Assembly (NCBI RefSeq): GCF_000003815.2 | Contig: NC_049994.1 | Location: 2,841,464-2,905,463 of the forward strand | DNA: 64,000 bases | Reading direction: 5' to 3' | DNA from: Branchiostoma floridae | Lineage: Eukaryota; Chordata; Leptocardii; Amphioxiformes; Branchiostomatidae | Shown here: positions 52,801 through 63,664 of the stretch, piece by piece | How the letters are laid out: every line of letters starts with the position of its first letter | How positions within the stretch are numbered: the first letter of the stretch is position 1 | Notes under the pieces: generated by a model | Seen by the model: only the letters and a program-made list of their open reading frames with translations | Databases searched by the model: none | Told to the model about the DNA's origin: nothing | Position numbers and translations under genes: made by a program

Positions 52801-53447
52801 CCTGTTTTGTACCAGTTTTGTGTATCGTTGAGTTACCGAGGATACTTGGTAGGGTATTGTATATTAAAACTGGGAATATAAATATCGTGTAAATGACCAT
52901 TTTATTAATACCCTAAAAATCGTCACTGTGACAATAAATATATTTATTTGAAGTTATCGTAAGGGCGGGGTTACTAGTCTGACTAAAATCGCGCTCCTAG
53001 CGGCCGGCCCTACAATTGCCGTCGTCCTAGGGGGTCAATAACCCCAGCCAGCGAGAGATTGTGCAAACACAGGCTGCGCGGTCACATACGCCGTGTGATC
53101 GTCAACCAAATCTGATGCTATAGGAGTTTTAATTTTTGCTATATATAGGCTGTGACAGAACCAACCACTGGCAAGGTAGTCTTTTGTGTAGCAAGACAGA
53201 TAAACTTTGCATTTTTTTTCAAAACTTGATATCCCTATATCCCCTATCAATACAAACAAACACCGTAAATACTGATAACTAAAAGGTGATCTAATGTTAT
53301 ATCTGTATGTTCTTTTACATTGAAGATATGAAACATTCATTTGCTGCCTTATTTTTTCAAGTTGTCCCCGCTTTGCAGTTCCATTTTGTTGGCACGTCAC
53401 TAAATTTTAACAGCATAAGACTCAGAAAGAAAATTTTCCTTACAAAC

Positions 53448-53508
53448 CTCCCGAAACGGCCACTGCGACCATAAGGATGATCACGAAGGTTGTGGCGAAA
53501 CGTTTCAT
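53448..53508 (-). other. Orphan signal-peptide exon
   Basis: The minus strand encodes MKRFATTFVIILMVAVAVSG in 61 bases and ends with a phase-1 donor (ggag|gtttgt), exactly like the first exons of genes A and B. No exons 2-4 of its own lie between it and 54,230. It is either an alternative first exon of gene A, which is frame-compatible, or the remnant of a lost third gene. Confidence 0.7.
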
Positions 53509-53749
53509 CTTCGTCTTCCTGAAATCGACGGTAAGTTCTCAGAAGAAACCTGGACACTTCTACAAAGACAGCGGTAACAAATTGTTGTTGACGAGCGTGT
53601 TTCGTTGTCAATTTGGTATTACAGAAGGTCGTATGATGTTTGGATATTATAATATTGACATGTCTCACCAAGTAGCTCAAAGATTAAAATTTCTCAACAA
53701 GTAGCAATCAAAGATCACTTCAATTGACATTTTTTTCGAGATGCATATC

Positions 53750-54235
53750 GATCTGTATACAATACTCGTTGTTAGCACTTTGGAGAAAATAGTTCTTCGA
53801 TGATATAGCATAGATCTTCACCCACAAGGGAGTGGATCGTTCCTAATATGACACTTACCAGATCAGGTCTAACCGCTTATCAAGATATCACTGACGTATA
53901 CGAAGGACAAATGTCACACGTGTTTTTGAGACGTCAACTAAGGACAAAGTTGCATTTTTAAGGGTGTAAGACTGTATTATTTCAACAAGTAGCTCAAAGA
54001 TCACTGCAATGATTTGCTTCGAGATAAACTTAAAACTAGACGCTATACACGTTGGCAGCATTTAGCAGAAGATAGTTTCTCAACGATATAACGTAAGATT
54101 ATCACCTATCAGTGAATGGGTTGTTCTTGATATGACATTTACCAGATGAGTTTTGACCGCTTATCAAGATATCATTGACGTACGAAGGACAAATACCAGA
54201 GGTGTTTTAAGACGTCAACTGAGGACAAAGATTCA
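53750..54235. repeat. Two extra copies of the 5' flanking module
   Basis: 'accgcttatcaagatatcac' plus 'tgacgtatacgaaggacaaa', and again 'accgcttatcaagatatcat' plus 'tgacgtacgaaggacaaat', occur at about 53,870 and 54,165. Both match 52,730-52,770. These are remnants of further duplication rounds. Confidence 0.65.
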
Positions 54236-54360
54236 ACTGAATTGAGTAAAGACGAGTTTGGATACGAGCAACCTGTAAAACTTTTGATCCAAGTATCTCT
54301 GATCATATTATGAAGGATCGATTGGGTTACTATAAAATGCATTCATTTTTGCTGCAGTTC
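54230..54360 (+). pseudogene. Duplicated last-exon fragment of EMI/EGF gene
   Basis: 'gtaaagacgagtttggatac', 'gatccaagtatctctgatca' and 'atgaaggatcgattgggtta' match 46,418-46,510: the last roughly 25 codons, stop region and start of the 3' UTR of the EMI/EGF/SEA gene. One base is lost in the 'gtaaaacttttgatcc' stretch, so the frame is broken. It marks the left edge of the segmental duplication carrying gene B. Confidence 0.88.
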
Positions 54361-54454
54361 TATTTCTAAGATCACCTCTCTGCCGCAAGGTCATGAATCT
54401 GAACTGTGCAAGAACAAAATACATAGAATTTATATGATGAGTTACGAGGGGCGT

Positions 54455-55023
54455 TCGATAAGTAATGCCCCTGACCCATTTCCAAGCGCAGGAGATTAAT
54501 GAAACTTGGCACAGTTATTAGTCTTTCTCTTCATAGGAACCACCCAGAGTTATGAATTTCTCCCATCGTTTGATGCAGCTCTGGACACCGTTTTTGTAGA
54601 ACACCCCAAGTTGGTCCTCATACAGATGCCTCATCAATGGCAGAAGAGGGACGACCAGGCATGGGAGCTGTTTCCACAGACTTCCAGCCATGTTTGAATT
54701 CAGGATGCCAGCATTTTACAAGGTCATATGATTGGGCATCATCACCATAAGTTTCTTTCATTTCATCAAAAGTCTCATTTAGTGTGCGTCTTTTCAAATA
54801 CAAAAACCGGATCACATGCGCGACACTCAACTGGCCCTTTTTCACACCTGGTCCATTTCACAACTGACTCAGTTCAAACACCAGTAAATCAGAAACCACA
54901 ATTAGTTCAGAGCTGGTTTTTCCAACATAACTTATAGAGATATGAATCATTACACATACAAAGTTTCATCTAGATCAGACAGCTGGAAATGGGTCGGGGA
55001 CATTACTTATTGAACGCCCCTCG
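54455..55023 (-). mobile_element. Mariner-derived element, copy B
   Basis: TIRs 'cgaggggcgttcgataagta' and 'ttattgaacgcccctcg', flanked by TA. The minus strand is open at 54,618-54,845 and reads like a mariner transposase N-terminal helix-turn-helix (HVIRFLYLKRRTLNETFDEM, then YGDDAQSYDLVKCW and a GRPSS linker). The catalytic DDD domain is deleted. It sits at a different place from copy A, so it is a separate insertion. Confidence 0.88.
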
Positions 55024-55029
55024 TAGTTA

Positions 55030-57510
55030 ATTATTACCTGCTTGAAAAAAGCAGGTATTGATTCTAGTAGGGATGTTTGTGATTCCGGACCGATATCTTT
55101 AGAACCTCTGGATGGATTGTGATCAAGTTTGCTATGGGGATAGATATTGTGAGCCATTGTGCCATAGCGCGCATTAGAAGTTTACTGCAGTTTTGTGGTT
55201 CGTTTTTAGAAACATATTTACACCCCTTTTTTTACTTTTTTGAGTGGTCCCAGTAACTGATAGCTAGTTGGGCAATTAGGCACCATTGTGTGCGGGGTGA
55301 ATCACTATATACACATTAGGGGATATGAAGCCGATGGCTGTAGAGATCCACAACTAGTAGAAAGAGTAACTGTGACCATCCCTGTCACCTCTGTATGGGA
55401 TGAACCAATATATACACGTGCAGGTGTAACAATAGGAAATAAAATGAAATGGTGAGGTCACTAGAAAGGTGTAGTTTTGGATCTCACCATTTACCATAGG
55501 TAGATATATAAGAGCAATGATGGAGTATTTTTGCCAAACGTCAAACCATATCAACCCCATAACACACCATACGCACCATCACAAAACAAAATATTTCATG
55601 CAGGTTTGAGTTTTCAGACTCTTGTTTGAGAATGTAGCATTATCCTTAGACATTCAGAACAAGTCAAAGTCCTTCCCGCACCAAATAGTACATAGGGCGG
55701 CGCCCATTTGCATTTCTGTACCCCTGCGCCACACAAGTTTTTAGATCTTCACTATGTGTAAATGTCAATTTAGGCTTAGCCAAACAATGTTGTGTTTTAG
55801 GTAACCTCCTAAAAGCGTTGGTAAATTGGGATTCTCTGAATCTAATTTTTTTGTTTGGTTTAGATTTCAGATCTAGACCGAAGTGACCCAGCAAATTTGG
55901 GTTAATGTTGTAAAACGTAAATGTATATTGATATATAATCATACAGATATGAAAACTTACAAATATAAATGTACAGGTACAAGTATATTTAATTTAGTAA
56001 AGCAAGCAAAAGAATTACTGTAACATTATATTTACTGGAAATTCTTACATTAACTGTATGAAGCATAAATTATCACAGATTTCAGTTAATTAAATAATAT
56101 GCCTTTTTTCCCGTGGTTGACCCCCCGCCCCAAGGCTACGGTCATTGCTCTGGTTAATACTAATGTTGATAACTTAGCTGGAAACAAACACATTCTTTGC
56201 TGGGTCTACCATAAAGTTGAAGGAAGGAGAATAAGGAACGTAAGACTCATAATATGCCTTAACAAGTCCATTTTATTATTCTGTTTAGCATACAATTGTA
56301 ATGAAGGTCTGTTTTTAACATTGTTTAAATTTGAACCACTGAAGTTTTACAATGCTCAAATAGAGTATACAGTCAAACCTGCATTAGCGGCCACCTTTGC
56401 ATAGCGACCACCTGGCTTTGCGGTCACTTTTTGCCGGTCCCTTGGAAATCAGCTTTGTTCTGCAACTACGTAATTGTTTACCTTATAATTCGTCTGCTTA
56501 ATACATATATGTATACGATCAGGAAGTGATATCTTCAGCTAAGATATGGTATTAAGAATGCATTAAAGTTTGCATTACTGACCATGATGTTAAATTAAGT
56601 AAGTTGAGTATGGTAGATTTTCAGAGTAAATGTGGTTTTTCCTCATTTTCTGCATAAATTATGATAATGAGTAAAAGCTACTGACACCAAAACTTGTCAA
56701 AATATTTTTCATAGGTTAGTGAAACAGTAAAGACATAGAAATGACAAAATAAGCCAGCAGAAATATGTCTATGAGCAAAACAAAATGGGGTCAAAAATGA
56801 CCCCATACGGTCAGATTGGTCGTAAAAATGTAACGGTCGGATGAGGGTTAAGTGTTTTTCTAAAATACTATCAAGAAGAAACTAATAGATTCGCTTCAAC
56901 CATCAATAGTTTCATCAGGTTTGTAAATGATTTGATTTAAAAGAAGATTGCATTCGGCAACCTTATACATGTACATGGTTACCTTGCTAGTGTCATTTCT
57001 ACCAGCACAATCATCATGCTTCAACGCAACATATTTCCCTTTTAGTACCTTTTCGTCATGTTGACCATGTCTGACTGAAGACGAAAAACTCTTTTTATGT
57101 CATTTTTTCTAAATCAGACTAAAATTACTGAACGTCTGACGTTATTAATAAACTTGTTATGGAATAAGAATTTTTCCGACTAAACGTAGCGTAACAGTGG
57201 GGTTCAAGGACTGCTTAACTGACCTTGCTAAAAGGTTTGATGCCTTTTGGCGTAACGATTCAGTGTCTCGGATTGCGATCTGGTGGCCCGGATTCGAATC
57301 CCGGGAGCCAGAATATTGTTTCCGTCTGTTTCTACTCCTTTCTCTCAGTAGATTGCTCAAGACTGAATGACAAAGACGAAAATTACAAGTTTGGGAAAGT
57401 TCAATTTTTGTGCTGAAAATTAGAGCCTATAGCTAGCTTTGCTTCTAAGTGTAATGGAATCAGCTGGGATATCAATACACTAGGAACGGTCCATTAGCGG
57501 CATCCATTAA
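55030..57510. other. Intergenic part of duplicated segment
   Basis: No gene is seen. 56,460-57,020 matches 47,340-47,640, and 57,340-57,470 matches 48,380-48,500. The intervening roughly 1.4 kb (55,030-56,450) has no counterpart in the first copy that I can find. Confidence 0.5.
57230..57345 (+). repeat. Possible tRNA-derived SINE fragment
   Basis: 'cggattcgaatcccgggagc' is a strong B box, with 'ttttggcgtaacgatt' about 50 bases before it. Related to the minus-strand copy at 5150-5240. Confidence 0.4.
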
Positions 57511-57512
57511 CT

Positions 57513-57722
57513 AACGACCCCTTCACCTTTATTCGCGGGGTACCTTATATCCGTTGTTTGTAAAAACAGGGTATTGAGGGATATCTAGTTGGACTATTTT
57601 CGAAATATCTGCAATGTTTTCTTTAAATGTCACCGTCTGTTCGGGCTTGATATCCGTAGAAACCAATTTTAAGAAGAACGGATATTGGTTACCCCTCGGA
57701 TAAAGGTGAACTAGCGTTACCC
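57513..57722. mobile_element. CGGATAAAGGT MITE, copy 6
   Basis: Left 'ccttcacctttattcgcggg', right 'ccctcggataaaggtgaact' and 'agcgttac'. It occupies the same position relative to gene B as copy 5 does to gene A, so it predates their duplication. It holds AATAAA (minus) at 57,528-57,533. Confidence 0.8.
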
Positions 57723-57732
57723 ATCGTAATTT

Positions 57733-60700
57733 TCAACCACGAATTGGAGGGATGCCTCCCAGATCATCCACCTCCTGCTGGGTCAGACATGTCCCCTTAG
57801 CGACGTAACGTACGTTGCCGGGGAAACACAGTAAGCCCCTCTGGCAGGTGCAGTCGTCCTCTCTTGCGATTGGTAGGCCTGTGTCACATGGTTGTCCATG
57901 GGCTCCACAACCTGTTCGGTCAAAGGTCAGTGTCGGTTTATTGTTCGTTTGGTATAGGCATTCTTGAACTAGTTGAATCGTAATTTCACAGTTTTTTTAC
58001 ACAAAAAGTTTGCACAGTATCAGTCTTTGTCAAGGAATGAACAATCCACTGCTGTCGTGACGTCACGTTATGCAGATAGAACACGTGACTCACGTGAGCA
58101 ATGGATTATAGGTTGAGAAAGTCTTGACAAAGACTGATGCTGTGCAGTCGAAAATTTGGGTGAGTCCGATTTTTGTCTTGGAAATTACAGTTCAATTATT
58201 TCAAGAATGACTTCTACCAACACAGATGAACTTTCAAGGTAAAGGTACATTGTTGCATCCACATACTGACTGTAAGAAACACGTAATATCCGTGGTATAG
58301 TCAAATATTGGAGTATTTAAACTGCAATTTTTTTTCGAAATATGCAGTTTATAACAACTGTACGTTTATCGACTTGATATTCGTAAATACTAGTACTATA
58401 CTGAAAATGACCGATTCACCGAGAACCAGTCAAAGCCACCTAGAACATTTTCCTTTCTCGCGCCGCCTTCAGCATCCCTTCTCTCTACATACGTACTATT
58501 CATTGTCATAGTAAAATGAAATGTTTGAGGTAGTTTTTACGGTGTAGATTAGGGGTGGGTACCGGTCCAGGAAATCCAGGTCCGGTTCAGGTCCAGACGA
58601 TCAGGTCAAGGTCCGGACCTGAACCTGGACCTGATTCAGTATGACTCATACTAATGGTACATTTCACTACAAAGAAATCTGTTTGGTGGAGTATGAGACT
58701 CACACTAGCGTTTTGAAATCCAACAACGCTAACTGCACCTGTACGATTGGCTGTAAAACTTGGTAGAAATTACTATAAAATCTTCTCTACTTCACTCTTG
58801 TTTTGTACCGGTACACTGTAACCCAGCCCTAGCGGAAATACAGGAGGACCCCTTCTCCAGTTATTCAATCAGTACTTTCGAAAGCGATAATGCAGGCGTG
58901 GACGTCCTTAAATATTTGCCAATTAGACGCATAGTACAACTGTATATACTGTAATGGTGGTATCTCATTGGACTTGGGCCACCGGTGCGGCACTGCGCAT
59001 GCGGGGTTCGGAAGATTACCCAACGAATTTAAGAGAAAGGAGAACGAATTTTCTTACGTTTTGTATATTTTGTTGTCTTCTAAGTCATAGTTTTACGTAT
59101 TGAGAAATATCAAAATTCTTCTTTTAAAAACGTCGAAAATGACACAACGGTGCTGCAGTGAACGAACCCCGCAGTGCCGCACCGGTGCTCCAAGTGCAGT
59201 GCACTTTAAGCCAGACCCTGAGGCGTCGCCCAAAAGTCTTTACTCACAAGCCAGTTCGCCGTCGCTGTTGAAGAAGTCGGCATGGCAGCCGCCACAGTAG
59301 TTGGCCACACATTCAGCATCCGGGGTGCCAGGACAGGTGGTCACCGTACAGGGGTCAACCACGCAGTTGACCAGTGGCTGACCATTAGGGCACCCTGAGT
59401 GTACGTCATAAAATGGGAAGTTTGATTCTCAGCCACAAATGATAGACAGTAACGCCTAGTTCACCTTTATCCGCGGGGTAACGTATATCAGTTGTTTTAA
59501 AAGAAACAAGTAATTTAGTTATCAAGTAATCGAGTGGAAACGACCATCCGATAACTTGAAATCTCTGCATATAGATACCCTGTTTTTAAAACAGCGAATA
59601 TAGGATAACCCGCGGATAAAGGTGAACTAGAGTTAGGTATTATCAGAAACACCTGACTCCAGAAAATGTTTTCAACGGCGCGATTTATGCTATATTGTTA
59701 GTCGCCTATCGTTCAATGGCGCATTTGCTTCATTCTGGATTAAAAGACTAAATAAAAACATTTAGGATTGAGAACGAGTAATGACGTTATTCTATTCATT
59801 TGCTGACATTCTGATATTTGTGGCGCATTCTTATATAAACTTTAATGCGAGTTTTTTTTTTGTGTTGTTCTTTTCCGGAGAACGTTCAAGAATCATGTGT
59901 GCCTTCCTTGGTAACTTATCCAGCATTTAACTCTTCCCGCTAATAAAGTAATGCAAGTTAAAACGAACCGTCGTTGTCACAACAGCCCCTGCACCTATTC
60001 TTCTTAAACTTCTTCCTCTTCTTTCCTGAAGTTAAACATGAAATCATGTTTGAAAAGTAATTTTCTGAGATGTATATCAAGGTACGTTCTCCACAGAATT
60101 CTGTAGTATAGTGGAGAGACTGGCAAAAATAACCCAACGGTAAGATGATTATTTTTCGGAAAACCTAATCTTATTTTCTGACAAGTTGATCGTAATGCAA
60201 GAAGTAAACAGCACTATTTTCATGAAAATAGGCTCATTCTGCAATGTCAGAGAGTGTCAAATACTCCAAGAATAAGAGCGATTCCTTTTGTTTTGTAGTA
60301 GTGAAATGACTATTGTTTTGATCATCGCCCATTCACAAGTTTTTGCAGACAATGCTGACTAAAGTGACGCCGCTTGCCACCAAAAACTGTGAATTTTCAT
60401 GAATTTTAGCAAACCTAACCAGGAAAATAGGAAGAAACACACTAAATCTTAAAAGTAGTATTATATATAGTAGTACTGGGCCTGGAGTATTGTATAGGGC
60501 CGCCATTGTTCCATCCTCTGTTATATAGTATATAAAAAATAAACCAAAGTTCATTATGACTTTCACTATGATATTAAGTGAAAGCCAGCATATTACCCAC
60601 AAATTGTAAAATGACATCATTGAAATGGATTTATTCCATAGTACATGAATTTACTCCCCACACAGATTAGCACGTTAGGTTAGGGTGACTTACATATAGA

Positions 60701-63288
60701 TAACTTGTTGTTCGCCTGTACAAGAAAAAAATTTCAAATCAACATAATCTTTGAATTCTTTTAACAATTTGCTAAACCGCCTCCTATAGCTTCCTGGCAC
60801 AAAAAGAATTCATAAACTATCAACAAAATACCAACTGAATCTCTGACTACATGTTCAAAATGGCCCATGAACATTTTTTTTTGGGGGGGGGGGCGGTAGA
60901 CACGTCACCAACAGTTTTAAAAACAAAGAAGGCTAAAAAATCAACATCGCTGTGACTATGAGTGCGAAGTTTTTGGTGGAAAGACTTCTATTCACCTCTG
61001 TAATTTCGCTCGTACGGTATTCAACCGACTGTAAGAGTACCAAATTGAAAGACAGTCTCATTGATATATAATAGTGACGAAAGGGTGTGTACTACGTGTA
61101 CCAGTAAGATGTACGTGTACGAGTTAAGTGTGTACGTGTACGAGTAAGTGTGTACGTGCACGTCGAGTAAGTGTCTACGTGTACGAGTAAGCGTGCACGT
61201 GTACGAGTAAGTTCGTACGTGTACGAGTAAGTGTCTACGTGTACGAGTAAGCGTGCACGTGTACGAGTAAGTTCGTACGTGTACGAGTAAGTGTGTACGT
61301 GTACGAGTAAGTTCGTACGTGTACGAGTAAGTGTGTACGTGTACGAGTAAGTGCGTACGCGTACGAGTAAGTGCGTACGTGTACGAGTAAGTGTGTACGT
61401 GTACGAGTACGAGTAAGTGTGTACGTGTACGAGTAAGTGTGTACGTGTACGAGTAAGTGTGTACGTGTACGAGTAAGCGTGTACGTGTACGAGTAAGTTC
61501 GTACGTGTACGTGTAAATGCGTACGTGTACGAGTAAGTGTGTACGTGTACGAGTAAGTGTGTACGTGTACGAGTAAGTGTGTACTTGTACGAGTAAGTGT
61601 GTACGTGTATGTGTACGAATAAGTGCGTACGTGTAATATTCCGGGTTGTTGTCTTTTTTGTATCAACGATGGTTGTCCAGACAGGGAAAAGCTGTTTGTC
61701 GGTTAAACTGGCATGTTTCACTGAGTAGGACGATCGGGATTAATAAATATTTTTCCTAGTTTTCAGAGCAAAATTAGATTAGCCACATCATAGGTTATTA
61801 ATGTTGGCGACGCGCCATTTCAATGACAAAGACGGCTTAAAAATCCTGCCACAAAACCGCTAGCATTGTTCTCCTTATTCTTCCAGTTTTCGATATATCT
61901 ACCTCTAAAACTGCATATTTATGCTATCCTTTTAACAGGACGAAGAAAGAATACTGCCCAGGATTTTTTGTTTTCCCTTGTTACATTTGAATGTTGGCGA
62001 CACGTCAGCGAATTTCAACAACACAGAAGCCCTAGAAATCGATATGTTCTTCGTACCTGCGTGCATTGATATTTTTTGTCTATATTCTTCTAGTTTTAAA
62101 ATTTTCTATCTCTTAAACCGGCTGGTTTCTTGCCCAGGGCAAGAACAATAAGGAAGTGCTCCCATTGTGACTTGTCCAGTAGTTTGAATGGTGGATAGAC
62201 CCCCATAACAACATAAACTCATAAACATCCCAGACTGTCTACCAGCTAGAAACAATGGTCAGAGACAGATTAGCATATAACTGGTCACAGATTCAAATAC
62301 TGTAGTGGTTCAAAGTACTGGTTTTCATAGGAACTTTATCAAATCATACAGAACAAAGTTACACAATGCAAGGTTTCAATTAGATAAGATCATGTGATAT
62401 TAAGACAATACTATCTGCAGTTCTTGAAAGAACATCTTTTTTCAAATCTCAAATCAGCCCTGTCAAAATTGTATTAGAGCATCTATTTGCATCCACATTT
62501 GTAAACCTGAAAATGTTTTCCTTACAGCTGAATTAGCTCTCATGAGTTGTGTGTGTAGAACCATAACTTGCAATACTTCATTTATAGTAGGAAACCAGTA
62601 TAGTCACCATATAATGCTCTGTAGAACTGTACACATAACTGCCAGCCAATGTCTCACACTAAAGAGCAACCCAGTGTTTTTCATTACTTCATATTATTCT
62701 GGGCTAAGTTTTCTTCAAGCTAACTTCTTTATGAATAGCTTACTTCAATTTCTTATCTTTTGTCTCTAGATTTCAAACATGATTTGCAGAGTAACTTGTA
62801 CTTGGTAAACTTACTCAGCCAGGCCACCACTGATGTACACTGCATGGGTGCCTGTAGCATACTGAAGGGCATAGTTTATATTATCTGCTCTTTATATAGT
62901 TTTACCGGCCCCTTTAAACTGCATATTTATTATGTCATTACACAACAATGAGGTTAGAATATTGTCATTGTTTTTCGAATTTTCCCTGCTTGTCAACAAC
63001 AAAGGCTTGGAAATCAATATCCTCTTCATACTTGCTTGTATTCGCTGTGATGCTCTTGTTTTCAATCCAAAGCCGTATATTTGTGCTATCCTTTCTAAAC
63101 GACAAGGAAAGAATGTTGCCTTTAAGTTGTTTTTTACGGATTGTCCCTGCTTTGCAATATTATATTGACGACACGTCAGTGAATTTCAACAACAATGAGG
63201 GCTTTAAAATCAATGTTTTCTACATACCTGCCGAAACAGCCACTGCAATAATGACGATGACCACGAAGACTTTGACGAAAAGCTTCAT
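57733..63288 (-). CDS. Secreted cysteine-rich protein B, paralogue of A
   Basis: Minus-strand exons 63228-63288, 59969-60025, 59248-59394 and 57733-57911 join in phase 1 with GT-AG sites to 147 residues. Exons 1 and 3 have the same length as in gene A (61 and 147 bases). Signal peptide MKLFVKVFVVIVIIAVAVSA. Exon 2 is strongly basic (KKRKKFKKNRCRGCC). Exon 3 keeps CVVDPC, CPGTPDAEC and NYCGGC but ends FFNSDGELAC instead of CGCVPAC. Exon 4 keeps CxxHGQPCDTGL and CTCQRG, but the CC pair of A is CF and the last Cys is gone (…GGIPPIRG). The Cys loss suggests changed disulfide pairing, so functional divergence is likely. Intron 1 (3.2 kb) holds the minisatellite and ghost modules. Confidence 0.78.
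59449..59637. mobile_element. CGGATAAAGGT MITE, copy 7
   Basis: 'gtaacgcctagttcaccttt' with 'gcggggtaacgtatatc', mirrored by 'gataacccgcggataaaggt' with 'gaactag'. It lies 55 bases 5' of exon 3 of gene B. Confidence 0.8.
60890..63225. repeat. Ghost copies of first-intron/promoter modules
   Basis: Segments like 'gacacgtcagtgaatttcaa' with 'caacaa…gaaatcaatgt' recur at about 60,900, 61,797, 61,998, 62,985 and 63,168. A promoter-type block ('tattccgggttgttgtc', 'gtatcaacgatggttgtcc') is at 61,640-61,760. None of the middle copies keeps a signal-peptide exon. Confidence 0.65.
61094..61640. repeat. 18-bp minisatellite, about 30 units
   Basis: Unit 'gtgtacgtgtacgagtaa' with small variants (gtgcac, ttcgta) and one 6-base insertion. 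The 18-base period keeps all frames open, so minus-strand frames of 209 and 143 codons rich in TYSYTYTLTRTRT are artefacts. One-to-two-unit versions sit at the same place in the 52,421 and 63,378 modules, so it expanded in one duplicate. Confidence 0.95.
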
Positions 63289-63377
63289 CTTTCTCTGTAC
63301 CTTCGACCTTAAGGTGTTCAAGATACCTTAAATGTACCTGGGACCGTCACCAAATACAGCTTCAGAAAATAACCGAG

Positions 63378-63600
63378 TTAGTGTGTACGTGTACGAGAAA
63401 GCGTGTACGTGTCATGTTCCGTGTTATTGTTTTTGTATCAACAAATATGGCCGACTAAACTTGAAAAAGCTATTTCTTTGTACTGTAATCTTTTACCGAG
63501 TAAACTGACCACGATTAATAGATGTCTTTTTTTTTTATATTCTACAGCAACATTAACCTAAGAATATTATATGTTGTTAGCCTTTAAAAGAATATAGTTT
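63378..63600 (-). promoter_or_regulatory. 5' flanking module of gene B
   Basis: 'gtgtgtacgtgtacgagaaa', 'gtatcaacaaatatggccga' and 'acgattaatagatgtc' repeat the order found upstream of gene A. It begins 90 bases upstream of gene B's ATG and probably contains the promoter. Confidence 0.5.
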
Positions 63601-63616
63601 CTGACGTATAAATGTC

Positions 63617-63664
63617 ACTATGGGTACTGATCTACGTCACAATATGACGTAGATCAGTACCCAT
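63617..63664. repeat. Perfect short palindrome
   Basis: 'gggtactgatctacgtca' and 'tgacgtagatcagtaccc' form an inverted repeat with a loop of about five bases. The 'tgacgta' core resembles a CRE/ATF half-site on each arm. It lies within the flanking module of gene B and is absent from the gene A module. Confidence 0.85.

Noticed and set aside
57270-57310. Possible tRNA gene at the strong B box.
   Set aside because: No acceptor or anticodon stem pairs around it; SINE-like context repeated elsewhere.
61092-61721. Minus-strand open frames of 209 and 143 codons rich in Thr/Tyr/Leu/Arg.
   Set aside because: Translations of the 18-bp minisatellite, whose period is a multiple of three; several frames are open at once and no splice or domain support exists.
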